NCBI RefSeq assembly: GCF_000422485.1
Contig: NZ_KE383847.1
Span: 62,968-126,967, forward strand
DNA from: Paenibacillus pasadenensis DSM 19293
GTDB taxonomy: Bacteria; Bacillota; Bacilli; Paenibacillales; Paenibacillaceae
DNA: 64,000 bases
Direction: 5' to 3'
Below the pieces are notes generated by a model, which was given only the letters and a program-made list of their open reading frames with translations, did no database searches and was not told where the DNA came from. Both the position numbers and the translations under genes were made by a program. This document shows, piece by piece, positions 35,138 through 43,511 of the stretch. How positions within the stretch are numbered: the stretch's first letter is position 1; the number at the start of each line of letters is the position of its first letter.

Positions 35138-35752
35138 TTACTTCGCGGCCGACTCGTAGCGCTTGCCGACTTCTTCCCAGTTCACGACGTTCCAGAACGC
35201 CTTGATGTAGTCGGGACGCTTGTTTTGATACTTGAGGTAGTAGGCATGCTCCCATACGTCCAGGCCGAGCAGAGGCGTTTCGCCTTCCATGATCGGGCTG
35301 TCCTGGTTCGGGAGGCTGTATACTTTCAGCTTGCCGGCTTTGTCGGCGGCGAGGAAGGCCCAGCCGCTGCCGAAGCGCGTCGTAGCGGCTTTGGCGAAGT
35401 CTTCTTGGAACTTGGCGAAGCCGCCCAGCTCGCTCTCGATCGCCTCAGCCAGCTTGCCCGTAGGAGCGCCGCCGGCATTCGGAGCGATCGTCGTCCAGAA
35501 CAGGCTGTGGTTGGCATGTCCGCCGCCGTTGTTGCGGACGGCCGTGCGGATGGACTCCGGCACGCTGTTCAGGTCGGCGATCAGGTCCTCGACGGACTTG
35601 GAAGCCAGCTCGGGAGCGGACTCGAGAGCGGCGTTGAGGTTCGTCACGTACGTGTTGTGGTGGCGATCGTGGTGGATCTCCATCGTCTGCGCGTCGATAT
35701 GCGGCTCCAGAGCGTCGTTTGCATACGGAAGTGCTGGAAGTTCATGTGCCAT
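35138..35752 (-). CDS. sodA: Superoxide dismutase (Mn/Fe)
   Basis: A 204-aa cytoplasmic superoxide dismutase. Metal ligands are His27, His82, Asp165 and His169 (in [19 protein letters not shown]). The sequence is of the manganese type common in Bacillota, but metal choice is not certain from sequence. The ATG at 35752 follows GAGGAGG. A promoter TTGATT-17-GATAAT lies upstream. Confidence 0.95.
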   Translation of the reverse strand: MAHELPALPYANDALEPHIDAQTMEIHHDRHHNTYVTNLNAALESAPELASKSVEDLIADLNSVPESIRTAVRNNGGGHANHSLFWTTIAPNAGGAPTGKLAEAIESELGGFAKFQEDFAKAATTRFGSGWAFLAADKAGKLKVYSLPNQDSPIMEGETPLLGLDVWEHAYYLKYQNKRPDYIKAFWNVVNWEEVGKRYESAAK

Positions 35753-35795
35753 GATCAAAAAACCTCCTCAAAATGATATGTAGCGATTCCAGAAC

Positions 35796-35824
35796 ATTAT
35801 CCCTCATGCCCCTGAATAAATCAA
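35796..35824 (-). promoter_or_regulatory. sodA promoter
   Basis: On the minus strand TTGATT (35824-35819), 17-bp spacer, GATAAT (35801-35796). Confidence 0.7.
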
Positions 35825-35963
35825 CATTTTTCTTTCAAAAGTCCGGGCTGCGAAGGGGCCCCTCCGCATCGGAATGGAAAGGCCTGGCATGCCGGCCGAC
35901 ATCTAGAATGCCACGAAAACGATCCATTATTCTTACCCGTGCGCTATAAAGTTCAAACGAGCG

Positions 35964-35991
35964 AGTAAGCGCTATCAATAAAGCGCTTTCA
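35964..35991. promoter_or_regulatory. Two adjacent cre-like sites
   Basis: AGTAAGCGCTATCA (35964-35977) and ATAAAGCGCTTTCA (35978-35991) match the CcpA consensus TGWAANCGNTNWCA at 13 and 12 of 14 positions. They abut in the sodA-acetyltransferase intergenic region (35759-36120), about 75 bp upstream of a TATAAT at 36066-36071. Nothing else was found in that region. Confidence 0.55.
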
Positions 35992-36120
35992 ACGAAATGT
36001 AAGCGCAATGTTAAATTTAATGAGGTTTTTTGGACGAAAAGCCTGGCTTTCCTTTACTTTTGTCGTATAATCAAACTTAGCTTTTACCAATGACATTGAA
36101 TGTAAGGGAGCTAAGCATTC

Positions 36121-36543
36121 ATGCATGTTCGTTCTTTCCAGCTTGCCGATTATCACGGCGCGACCTCCTTGCTGCAATCGGTTCTGTGCGAAGAGTGCTA
36201 CGAGGAAACGAAGGAAGCTCTCACCAGGCAGCTGTCCTGGGACAGCGATCTCGTGCTCGTCGCATCGGATGGAGATCAAGTCGCCGGCATCATCATCGGC
36301 ACGATCGACAACAACCGAGGGTACTACTACCGTGTCGCCGTCCACAAGGACTTCCGCGGCCGCGGCATCGCCAAGGGCCTCATCTCCCGGCTCCGCGCAC
36401 GCTTCGAGCAGCGCAACGTATCCAAGATTCTCGTCACGGCGGACAAGCATAACGAACCCGTACTTACGCTCTACAGCTCACTCGGCTTCGAGCCGAGCGA
36501 CTTCTATCATTCGTTCCAGAAGCTCAGCATCGTGGCGGGCTAG
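36121..36543 (+). CDS. GNAT-family N-acetyltransferase
   Basis: A 140-aa acetyl-CoA-dependent acetyltransferase with a complete single GNAT fold. The acetyl-CoA binding motif is DFRGRGIAKGLI (about residues 77-88); beta strands LVLVASDGDQVAGIIIGTI precede it and YSSLGFEPSDFY closes the domain. Substrate unknown. AAGGGAG precedes the ATG by 10 bp, and a TATAAT at 36066 is the likely -10. Confidence 0.88.
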   Translation: MHVRSFQLADYHGATSLLQSVLCEECYEETKEALTRQLSWDSDLVLVASDGDQVAGIIIGTIDNNRGYYYRVAVHKDFRGRGIAKGLISRLRARFEQRNVSKILVTADKHNEPVLTLYSSLGFEPSDFYHSFQKLSIVAG

Positions 36544-36685
36544 GACGAGCCCTGGCCGGACCTTTTCCGGTCAGCCGCTCGCCGGCCCAGCCGCCCTTTC
36601 CTTCAAGCATGTCCGGCGTCCATTGATTTTGGCGCCTGGATATGCTTTTCTTATTACTATGATGGTTAAGTCAGGGAGTGCGTAA

Positions 36686-37252
36686 GTGAACACGTATCGG
36701 CGCTGTTATATCAAAAGCTTCAAGCACGACGGCCATCTCCACCGCCAGTGGCAGAAGAACTGGCTCGTTCCCGACCGCTTGCTGCTGCCGCAGCAGGCCG
36801 AGGAGAACATGATCGTGCTCATCAACAACCAGACTCCGATCACGGAGGCGGACGGCTCGGTGTGGGTCAGCCGCGTGCCGGCCGTATCCTTCTTCCTGCC
36901 TGGCAAATGGTACAATGTCGTCGCGATGCTGGAGGACTTCGGCATCCGCTACTACTGCAACCTGGCCTCGCCTCCGTATCTGTCGGGAGACGTGCTGACG
37001 TATATCGACTACGACCTTGACGTCATCCGTACGGCGGGCGGCGATCTGGCGGTCGTCGACCGCGACGAGTACGAGCGCCACAAGGCGGACTACCGCTACC
37101 CGCCGATCGTCGACGCCAAGGTCGGCCAAGGGCTGCGCGAGGTGACGCAGCGGATCCGCGGAGGCAAGCCGCCGTTCGAGGACGAGATCGTGCTGCGCTA
37201 CTACGAAGCCTGGACGCAACGTCCGGACCGCGAGGAGGAGGGGCCGGCATGA
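36686..37252 (+). CDS. DUF402 / YgaC-like nucleoside phosphatase family protein
   Basis: A 188-aa protein of the UPF0374/DUF402 family (B. subtilis YgaC; characterised homologues hydrolyse nucleoside tri- and diphosphates). Family blocks are YIKSFKHDGHLHRQW, FFLPGKWYNVVAMLEDFGIRYYCN and TYIDYDLDVI. The GTG at 36686 has GGGAG 8 bp upstream. It overlaps the signal peptidase gene by 4 bp (ATGA). Confidence 0.88.
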   Translation: MNTYRRCYIKSFKHDGHLHRQWQKNWLVPDRLLLPQQAEENMIVLINNQTPITEADGSVWVSRVPAVSFFLPGKWYNVVAMLEDFGIRYYCNLASPPYLSGDVLTYIDYDLDVIRTAGGDLAVVDRDEYERHKADYRYPPIVDAKVGQGLREVTQRIRGGKPPFEDEIVLRYYEAWTQRPDREEEGPA

Positions 37253-37827
37253 CGGAGCCTGCCGCGGCCGAGCTGCGGACCGAGCCGGAGACGCGCCATG
37301 CCGCCCGGCGGCGCGAGCTGTCCGCGCTGCTGAGGACCGCCGTCGTCGTGGCGGCGGTCGTGCTGTTCCTGAACCGGTTCGTCCTCAATCTGTCGATCGT
37401 CGAAGGCGACTCGATGCAGCCGACGCTCCATCCCGGCGACTGGCTGCTGGTGAGCCGGCTCGCCGGCGACGCGCTGCCGATCCGGATGAACGACGTCGTC
37501 ATCCTGCGGGATCCCAGGCCTCAGGACGGCAGTCCGGGCTATCTCGTCAAGCGCGTCGTCGGGCTGCCCGGGGACGTGGTGGAGCTGCGCCAAGGGAAGC
37601 TGCTGCGCAACGGGCTTCCGGTGGCGGAGCTGTATGCGGATCCGTCGCCGGCGCTGGAGAATTTCCGGGCGGTGCAGGTGGAGCCGGGGCATTATTTCGT
37701 GCTCGGCGACAACCGGCAGTGGAGGGCGAGCCGCGACAGCCGCACGTTCGGCTCCATCGACGCCAGCGACATCACGGGCCGGGCCGAGCTGCTGCTCTGG
37801 CCGTTCGTCCATGCGGGCCGCCTGTAG
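37249..37827 (+). CDS. Type I signal peptidase
   Basis: A 192-aa membrane-anchored protease that cleaves secretory signal peptides. One N-terminal membrane segment (about 29-48) precedes the catalytic Ser55 in EGDSMQPTL and Lys101 in YLVKRVVGLPGD. The C-terminal box is VLGDNRQWRASRDSRTFGSI. It is of the SipS class with a Ser/Lys dyad. Confidence 0.93.
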   Translation: MTEPAAAELRTEPETRHAARRRELSALLRTAVVVAAVVLFLNRFVLNLSIVEGDSMQPTLHPGDWLLVSRLAGDALPIRMNDVVILRDPRPQDGSPGYLVKRVVGLPGDVVELRQGKLLRNGLPVAELYADPSPALENFRAVQVEPGHYFVLGDNRQWRASRDSRTFGSIDASDITGRAELLLWPFVHAGRL

Positions 37828-37881
37828 GCTCAGGGCGAGAGCGGCGGCGTCCGCCATTTACCGTGGAAGAGGAGCGATAGC

Positions 37882-38334
37882 ATGAAGGAAGTGACCGTAT
37901 ATACCGACGGCGCGTGCTCCGGCAATCCGGGTCCCGGAGGCTGGGCGGCCGTGCTGTTCTACGGCGACAAGCGCAAGGAGATCTCCGGCGCCGAGCCGCA
38001 TACGACCAACAACCGCATGGAGATCCAGGCGGTCATCGAGGCGCTCGCGCTGCTCAAGGTGCCGTGCCGCGTCAAGGTGCACAGCGACTCGGCGTACGTC
38101 GTGAACTGCTTCCAGAACAACTGGATCCGGGGCTGGCTGCGCAACGGCTGGAAGAACAGCAAGGGCCAGCCGGTCGAGAACAAGGAGCTGTGGCAGCGGC
38201 TGTGGGAGCTGATGGGCATCCACGAGGTGGCCTACGTGAAGGTCAAGGGCCACAGCGACAATGAATGGAACAACCGCTGCGACGAGCTGGCCGTAGGCGC
38301 CATCAAGGCGATGCGGGCCGGAGGCAAGGGCTAG
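37882..38334 (+). CDS. rnhA: Ribonuclease HI
   Basis: A 150-aa endonuclease that degrades RNA in RNA-DNA hybrids. The active-site residues are Asp9 (YTDGACSGNPG), Glu47 (NNRMEIQAV), Asp69 (VHSDSAYVV) and Asp134, with the flexible His124. The basic handle region (WIRGWLRNGWKNSKGQPV) is intact, so it is a canonical RNase HI, which many Bacillus species lack. Confidence 0.95.
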   Translation: MKEVTVYTDGACSGNPGPGGWAAVLFYGDKRKEISGAEPHTTNNRMEIQAVIEALALLKVPCRVKVHSDSAYVVNCFQNNWIRGWLRNGWKNSKGQPVENKELWQRLWELMGIHEVAYVKVKGHSDNEWNNRCDELAVGAIKAMRAGGKG

Positions 38335-38422
38335 GAGGGCGGGGGCTGCGCGGCTGCGCGGCCCCGCTTCGTTTTCGCACGGGGCAGCCGCGGACGCGAC
38401 GGGGAGTCAGGAGGAGGAGAAG

Positions 38423-39637
38423 ATGGATCGAATCGCAGCAGACGCCGGCTTCTGGAGCCGGTTCAAGGCCGAGATGAAGGAAGCCGCCTACGGGCTCGGC
38501 ATCGACGATATCGGCGTGGCGTCGCCCGAGCCGTTCACGGCGCTCAAGGGGCGGCTCATCCGGCATCGCGAGCTCGGCTACGAGTCCGGCTTCGAGCCGA
38601 AGGACATCGAGCGGCGCGCCGATCCGTCGCTCCTCTTCGACGAGCCGCTGTCGATCATCGCGATCGCGGTCGCCTACCCGTCCAAGCTGCAGGATCCGCC
38701 CAAGTCCGAGCCCGGCGCGCGGCGGGGCATCCTGTCCCGGTCTTCTTGGGGAGAGGATTACCATGCGGTGCTGCGGAACCGGCTGGCGCGGCTGGAGGCG
38801 TGGCTGCGCGAGCGCGTGCCGGAGCTGCGAGCCGAATCGATGGTCGATACGGGCGAGCTGAGCGACCGGGCGGTCGCCGAGCGGGCGGGCATCGGCTGGA
38901 GCGGCAAGAACAGCTTCATTCTGAACCGCAAGCACGGCACGTTCACGTTCCTCGCCGAAATGATCACGAACCTGCCGCTTGAGCCCGATTCGCCGGTCGA
39001 GGACGGCTGCGGCAGCTGCACGAAGTGCATCGACGCCTGCCCGACCGGGGCGCTCGTCGGCCCCGGCCAGCTCAACGCGCAGCGCTGCGTCTCGTATCTG
39101 ACGCAGACCAAGGAGATGGTGTCGGACGAGCTGATGCGCAAGATCGGCAACCGGCTGTACGGCTGCGACACCTGCCAGATCGTCTGCCCCGTCAACCGGG
39201 GCGTCAACGTGACGCGGCATCCGGAGTTCCGGCCCGATCCCGAGCAGGTCAAGCCGCTGCTGGAGCCGCTGCTCGAGATCGGCAACCGCGAGTACAAGGA
39301 GCGGTACGGGCGCAACGCTTCTTCCTGGCGCGGCAAAAAGCCGATCCAGCGCAACGCGGTCATCGCGCTCGGCAACTTCAAGGAGAAATCGGCCGTGCCC
39401 GCGCTCATCCGCGTGCTGCGGCAGGATCCGCGGGCGGTGCTGCGCGGCACGGCCGCCTGGTCGCTCGGCCGGATCGGCGGACCCGAAGCCGAGGCCGCGC
39501 TGGCGGAAGCGGCGGAGCGGGAGGAGGACGAGGAGGCCCGCTCCTGGGCGGAGCGGTCGCTCGCCTCGCTGCGGGAGCAGGCGGCGGCGGAGCCGCCCTC
39601 GGAGACCGCGGTTGAAATTGCGCGGACAACCCGTTGA
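38423..39637 (+). CDS. queG: Epoxyqueuosine reductase
   Basis: A 404-aa cobalamin-dependent enzyme for the last step of queuosine synthesis in tRNA. The N-terminal domain includes GIDDIGVASPEPF and RGILSRSSWGEDYH. Two 4Fe-4S sites are present: CGSCTKCIDACPTGAL and CDTCQIVCPVNRG. The C-terminal 90 residues form HEAT-like repeats (AVIALGNFKEKSAVPALIRVL). AGGAGGAG stands before the ATG. The tail after residue 385 is low complexity. Confidence 0.93.
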   Translation: MDRIAADAGFWSRFKAEMKEAAYGLGIDDIGVASPEPFTALKGRLIRHRELGYESGFEPKDIERRADPSLLFDEPLSIIAIAVAYPSKLQDPPKSEPGARRGILSRSSWGEDYHAVLRNRLARLEAWLRERVPELRAESMVDTGELSDRAVAERAGIGWSGKNSFILNRKHGTFTFLAEMITNLPLEPDSPVEDGCGSCTKCIDACPTGALVGPGQLNAQRCVSYLTQTKEMVSDELMRKIGNRLYGCDTCQIVCPVNRGVNVTRHPEFRPDPEQVKPLLEPLLEIGNREYKERYGRNASSWRGKKPIQRNAVIALGNFKEKSAVPALIRVLRQDPRAVLRGTAAWSLGRIGGPEAEAALAEAAEREEDEEARSWAERSLASLREQAAAEPPSETAVEIARTTR

Positions 39638-39690
39638 TGCTAAGATGGAAGAGCTTGATCGACCCTGATTAAAGGACAGGTGAACCGCGC

Positions 39691-39948
39691 GTGGAATGGT
39701 ATAATATCGTCATCCCGATCGTCACGTTGATCGTCGGCCTAGTCGGCGGCTTTTTCATCGGCGTGTTCTATCTCCGCAAGCAGATGGAGAAGATGCAGTC
39801 CGATCCGGAGATGCTTCAAAAGATGGCCAAGCAGATGGGCTACAACCTGAACAACAAGCAGATGCAGAAGGCCCAGCAGATGATGAAGGGCCAGCAAGGC
39901 GGACAGCAAAAATTCATCCCGAACCAGCGTGGCGGCAAGCGCAGATAA
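39691..39948 (+). CDS. YneF family protein (UPF0154)
   Basis: An 85-aa small membrane protein. One N-terminal membrane segment (about 4-27) is followed by YLRKQMEKMQSDPEMLQKMAKQMGYNLNNKQ, the family hallmark, and a basic Gln/Lys-rich tail. Function unknown. GTG start. Confidence 0.88.
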   Translation: MEWYNIVIPIVTLIVGLVGGFFIGVFYLRKQMEKMQSDPEMLQKMAKQMGYNLNNKQMQKAQQMMKGQQGGQQKFIPNQRGGKRR

Positions 39949-39990
39949 CACGGCAGCCGCCCGCTCCTCAAGGAAGCCAGGGAGGCCGCG

Positions 39991-40584
39991 ATGGCAGGTT
40001 TGAAAGATTACTCCAACTCGATGGTCGCGCGCAACCGCGACCAGATCGAATATCATCTCCGCGAGATCCTCAAGCTGGTCGGCGAGGACGTCGAGCGCGA
40101 AGGGCTGCTGGACACGCCCGCCCGCGTCACCCGCATGTACGAGGAGATCTTCGCCGGATACGAGGTCAATCCCGCCGACGTGCTCGGCGTGACGTTCGAC
40201 GAGAACCATGAGGAGCTCGTCATCGTCAAGGACATCGTGTACTACAGCCAGTGCGAGCATCATATGGCGCCGTTCTTCGGCAAGATCCACATCGGCTACC
40301 TGCCGAACGGCCATATTCTCGGGCTGAGCAAGATGGCCCGCCTCGTCGAGGCGGTCACCCGCAAGCTGCAGGTGCAGGAGCGGATCACGTCGCAGATCGC
40401 GGACATCCTCGACGAGGCGCTGTCGCCTCAGGGCGTGATGGTCGTCGTCGAGGGCGAGCATCTGTGCATGTGCTCGCGCGGCGTCAAGAAGCCGGGCAGC
40501 AAGACGATCACCTCCGGCGTCCGCGGCGAGTTCCGTTCGAACAGCGCGCTGCGCGCCGAGTTCCTCTCGCTGCTCAAGCAGTAG
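39991..40584 (+). CDS. folE: GTP cyclohydrolase I
   Basis: A 197-aa zinc enzyme that makes dihydroneopterin triphosphate from GTP for folate and, in this organism, possibly queuosine synthesis. Zinc ligands are Cys88 and His91 (YYSQCEHHMAPFFGK) and Cys159 (HLCMCSRGVKKPGSKT). GGGAGG precedes the ATG by 6 bp. Its position 350 bp after queG may be meaningful because both serve queuosine formation. Confidence 0.95.
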   Translation: MAGLKDYSNSMVARNRDQIEYHLREILKLVGEDVEREGLLDTPARVTRMYEEIFAGYEVNPADVLGVTFDENHEELVIVKDIVYYSQCEHHMAPFFGKIHIGYLPNGHILGLSKMARLVEAVTRKLQVQERITSQIADILDEALSPQGVMVVVEGEHLCMCSRGVKKPGSKTITSGVRGEFRSNSALRAEFLSLLKQ

Positions 40585-40650
40585 AGCCGAGAGCCGCAAA
40601 AGCCCGCCGGCCCGTCCGGCCAGCGAAGCGCCAGGCGCCGCCAGCACGGC

Positions 40651-40689
40651 AAGCCCGCCGGCCTGATTCCAGGCCGGCGGGCTTTTTGC
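40651..40689 (+). terminator. Terminator after folE
   Basis: AAGCCCGCCGGCCT (40651-40664) pairs with AGGCCGGCGGGCTT (40671-40684), followed by TTTTT. Confidence 0.9.
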
Positions 40690-40762
40690 GTTCAGCGCGG
40701 AGGGCGCCGCTCCGCATGCGGCGGGGCGGCTTCGACCAGAGGCCGAAGGATCCGGTCCGGCG

Positions 40763-41914
40763 TCAGTAGGGCTCCCAGGCCAGCGTCCGCGCTTTGTCGA
40801 AGCGCTCGCTGACGTACGGCCAGTTGACGACGTTCCACCAGTCCTTGACGTAGTCGGGCCGCTTGTTCTGATGCTTGAGATAATAGGCATGCTCCCACAC
40901 GTCGAGCGGCAGCAGCGGGATCGCGTCCCACTGGGACAGGTCCTGATGCTTCTCCGCCTGCAGGATCTCGAGCCTGCGGCTGCGCGGGCTGTAGACGAGG
41001 ATCGCCCAGCCGCCGCCCTCGACCTTGTTCGCCGCCTCGGAGAACTGCTTCTTGAACGCGTCGAAGCTGCCGAAGCTGCGGTCGATCTCGTCGGCAAGCG
41101 CGCCGACGGGCTTGCCGCCTCCCTGGGGAGACATGGCCGGCCAGAACAGCGTGTGCAGGTAATGCCCCGCGCCGTTGAAGGCCAGCTCCCGCTCCCAATG
41201 CTTCACGAGGGCGAAGTCGCCGCTCTTGCGCGATGCCTGCAGCTCCTTCTCCGCCTTGTTGAGATCGTCCACGTAGGTCTGATGATGCTTGTCGTGATGG
41301 ATCCGCATCGTGGCCTCGTCGATGTACGGCTCCAGCGCGTTGTAGGCGTAGGGCAAAGGAGGCAGCTTGTGCCCGCCGATCGGAACCTGCTGCTGCGGGC
41401 CGGCGGCCTGGCCGGTGCGGGGAGGAGCTTCCGCGCGGGCGGGCTGCTCCGGCGCGGAGGGGGCCGCCTCGCCGCCCTCCGTCTCCGGCTGCTCCGCCGC
41501 GCCGCGGCCTTGGCGGATCGCTTCGGCCCGCGCGAGACGGGCGGTGGAGCCGCGCAGCGCCTCATGCACGGCCGAGCGCGCCTGCGGCTCGCGGCCGAGC
41601 GCCGGGCTGGCCGCGAGCAGCTGCAGCAGCTGCTGGACGAGCACGCCGCTTTGCGCGGCAGCCGCCTCCAGCAGCTCGGACGGCTCGCCGGCGGCTCCGG
41701 CGGCCGGCGGCTGAGAGCGGGGCTCCAGCAGCCGGTCCGCTTCCGCGGCCGTCCGCTCCAGCAGCGGCTGCCATTGCCGCAGCACGCCGGCATAGGCCGG
41801 CTCCAGCTCGGCCGCCTGCAGGATCTGCTCCAGCCGGTCCGCTTCCTCTTGCTTCCATTGCCTGATCTCCTCCAGCAGCCTCGGCTGAGCGAGGTCGGAC
41901 GGCGCTTGGGTCAT
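40763..41914 (-). CDS. Superoxide dismutase with a long N-terminal extension
   Basis: A 383-aa protein. The C-terminal 205 residues are a Mn/Fe superoxide dismutase ([66 protein letters not shown]) with all metal ligands. The N-terminal 180 residues are helical and Ala/Glu/Gln/Leu-rich, then Pro-rich near 140-180, with no signal peptide. B. subtilis SodF also carries an N-terminal extension, so this may be its counterpart. It is one of two superoxide dismutases 5 kb apart. Confidence 0.88.
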   Translation of the reverse strand: MTQAPSDLAQPRLLEEIRQWKQEEADRLEQILQAAELEPAYAGVLRQWQPLLERTAAEADRLLEPRSQPPAAGAAGEPSELLEAAAAQSGVLVQQLLQLLAASPALGREPQARSAVHEALRGSTARLARAEAIRQGRGAAEQPETEGGEAAPSAPEQPARAEAPPRTGQAAGPQQQVPIGGHKLPPLPYAYNALEPYIDEATMRIHHDKHHQTYVDDLNKAEKELQASRKSGDFALVKHWERELAFNGAGHYLHTLFWPAMSPQGGGKPVGALADEIDRSFGSFDAFKKQFSEAANKVEGGGWAILVYSPRSRRLEILQAEKHQDLSQWDAIPLLPLDVWEHAYYLKHQNKRPDYVKDWWNVVNWPYVSERFDKARTLAWEPY

Positions 41915-42035
41915 GGGGGAACCCTCCTTTTCGTGGTCGGACCGGCATCCCGCGCATCGATCGCGGCTGCCGGCGGACGCGATGGCTCTCGCTTAGGTGT
42001 ATTCGGCCGACCGGCCGGGATATGAGCGGCAAGCG

Positions 42036-42061
42036 AAAAAAAGCGCTGCCGGACCGGCAGC
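42036..42061 (-). terminator. Hairpin with T-run, minus strand
   Basis: GCTGCC/GGCAGC stem with an A-run on its left, which is a T-run on the minus strand. It forms a second stop behind the terminator at 42087-42127. Confidence 0.6.
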
Positions 42062-42086
42062 AACGCCCGGGTTGCCGCCTGCCATG

Positions 42087-42127
42087 AAAAACACGAAGCC
42101 GCTCCTTTTGCCGGAGCGGCTTCGTGT
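42087..42127 (-). terminator. Terminator of the alpha/beta hydrolase gene
   Basis: A perfect 15-bp stem ACACGAAGCCGCTCC / GGAGCGGCTTCGTGT with a T-run on the minus strand. Confidence 0.9.
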
Positions 42128-42171
42128 TTCTCTGTATGGTCGGGTCTCGGTCGCGGGAGCCTGACCGAAGC

Positions 42172-43206
42172 TCAGGCGTCGAGCCGGCCGTCCTGCTCCA
42201 GCGATTGGTTCACCTGGCTGAGGAACAGCGCGGCGCGCTGGATGTACTCCTTGGGATGCTGGCGGAACAGCAGCTCATGCTGGCCGCCGTTCACGATCCA
42301 TTCGCGCGACAGCGGATTCGTCTGCCGGGATGCGATCGTCTCCGCATACTGGTAGGAGGCCTTGGCGTCCATCGTGCCGTGGATCATGTAGATCGGAATG
42401 GAGTAGTTCGTGCTCATGACCTGCTCGGCGGGAATCTTGTTGAAGTCGACGCCGGTCCAGAGCGGCAGCAGCTTCTCGATGAGCGGCAGCGACAGGCGCG
42501 GCAGGTCGATGATGTTGCGCACATTGTCGAACAGCGTGTCGGGGCTGGCCACGAAGGTGCTGTCGAGGATCATCGCATCGATCGCATCCGTCTGCAGGGC
42601 GGCCTGCAGCGCCGTGCCGGCGCCCATGCTGAAGCCCCAGACGACGACTTCCTTGGAGCCGTTCGCGCGGACGTAGTCGACGGCGGCGAGCAGCTGCTGG
42701 GACTCCTCCCAGCCGCCGGTCGCCGGAGCGCGGTACTGCTGGGAGGCATAGCCGTAATCGAACATCAGGACGTTATAGTTCAGCCGGTGGAGCAGGCTGG
42801 CGAGGTCGTACATCGGCACCCACGTCTCCTCGCGGTTCGCGCCGTAGCCGTGGCTCAGCACGATCGTCCGCTCGGACTCGCTCTGGATCGAGCGGCCGGG
42901 GGAGGAGGGGATGTACCAGCCGCTTACGGTCGTGCGTCCGCTGAGGCTCGGGAAGGTCACGTCTTCATAAGCGAGGCCTTTGGCCTCCATCGGATTGGAA
43001 TGGACCGGGGCGACATAGGGATACGCGACCATCCATGCGATATAGCCGTGGAAGGCGACAATCAGCAGCAGCAGCAGGGCGGCGCCGGCCGACACGGCGG
43101 CTACGAGCGCATTGCGGCGCGTGTCGCGGCGAGGAAGCACGGAAGAGAGGGACGGGTCCAGCTGCAGCGGCGAGTTCAGCGGCGTATGCAGGGCAGAGCT
43201 GCTCAT
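42172..43206 (-). CDS. Membrane-anchored alpha/beta hydrolase
   Basis: A 344-aa protein with an N-terminal membrane segment (about 33-58) and an external alpha/beta hydrolase domain of YqkD/BEM46 type. The oxyanion motif is VLSHGYGANREE, the nucleophile elbow is GFSMGAGTAL, the acid is probably in IHGTMDAKASY, and the catalytic His is in NGGQHELLFR. Substrate unknown; an esterase or peptidase role is likely. Confidence 0.85.
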   Translation of the reverse strand: MSSSALHTPLNSPLQLDPSLSSVLPRRDTRRNALVAAVSAGAALLLLLIVAFHGYIAWMVAYPYVAPVHSNPMEAKGLAYEDVTFPSLSGRTTVSGWYIPSSPGRSIQSESERTIVLSHGYGANREETWVPMYDLASLLHRLNYNVLMFDYGYASQQYRAPATGGWEESQQLLAAVDYVRANGSKEVVVWGFSMGAGTALQAALQTDAIDAMILDSTFVASPDTLFDNVRNIIDLPRLSLPLIEKLLPLWTGVDFNKIPAEQVMSTNYSIPIYMIHGTMDAKASYQYAETIASRQTNPLSREWIVNGGQHELLFRQHPKEYIQRAALFLSQVNQSLEQDGRLDA

Positions 43207-43343
43207 TTCGTCTTCCCCTCCCTTGTTTTGTAAGCGTTCTAGATCCTATGTACTACTACTGTATGCGTCTATTGTCCGGGCTGTCAATTCATGTCGAGCA
43301 ATTGTTAAGCACTTGTAATGTTGCCGTAAAATGAAGCCGTTTC

Positions 43344-43454
43344 TTTACGAGATAAAGGAAACGAGTTATACTAGGAGAATCTTAGTTTCACTGAATGAAA
43401 CCGAATCGGGGTAGACGGACTCCGCTTTCTCCCCTATAATGATAATGATTCTCA
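43344..43454 (+). promoter_or_regulatory. Two promoters, a dyad and a Fur-like box upstream of the iclR-type gene
   Basis: Promoter A is TTTACG (43344-43349), 17 bp, TATACT (43367-43372). The dyad GTTTCA-N5-TGAAAC (43385-43401) is a possible IclR operator. Promoter B is TAGACG (43412-43417), 17 bp, TATAAT (43435-43440). TGATAATGATTCTCA (43440-43454) has one mismatch to the 7-1-7 Fur consensus and is followed by the related dyad TTCTCA-a-TGAGAA. Apart from these, 43207-43511 holds nothing. Confidence 0.65.
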
Positions 43455-43511
43455 ATGAGAACGGAGGAGCGTCATGGCCTTCTCCGCCCCGGAAAGAAAG
43501 CAGGTGAGCGC

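Noticed and set aside
34728..35255. Possible 175-aa minus-strand gene over the 51-bp repeats
   Set aside because: It overlaps the sodA terminator and the end of sodA, has no ribosome-binding site, and most of it is the repeat.
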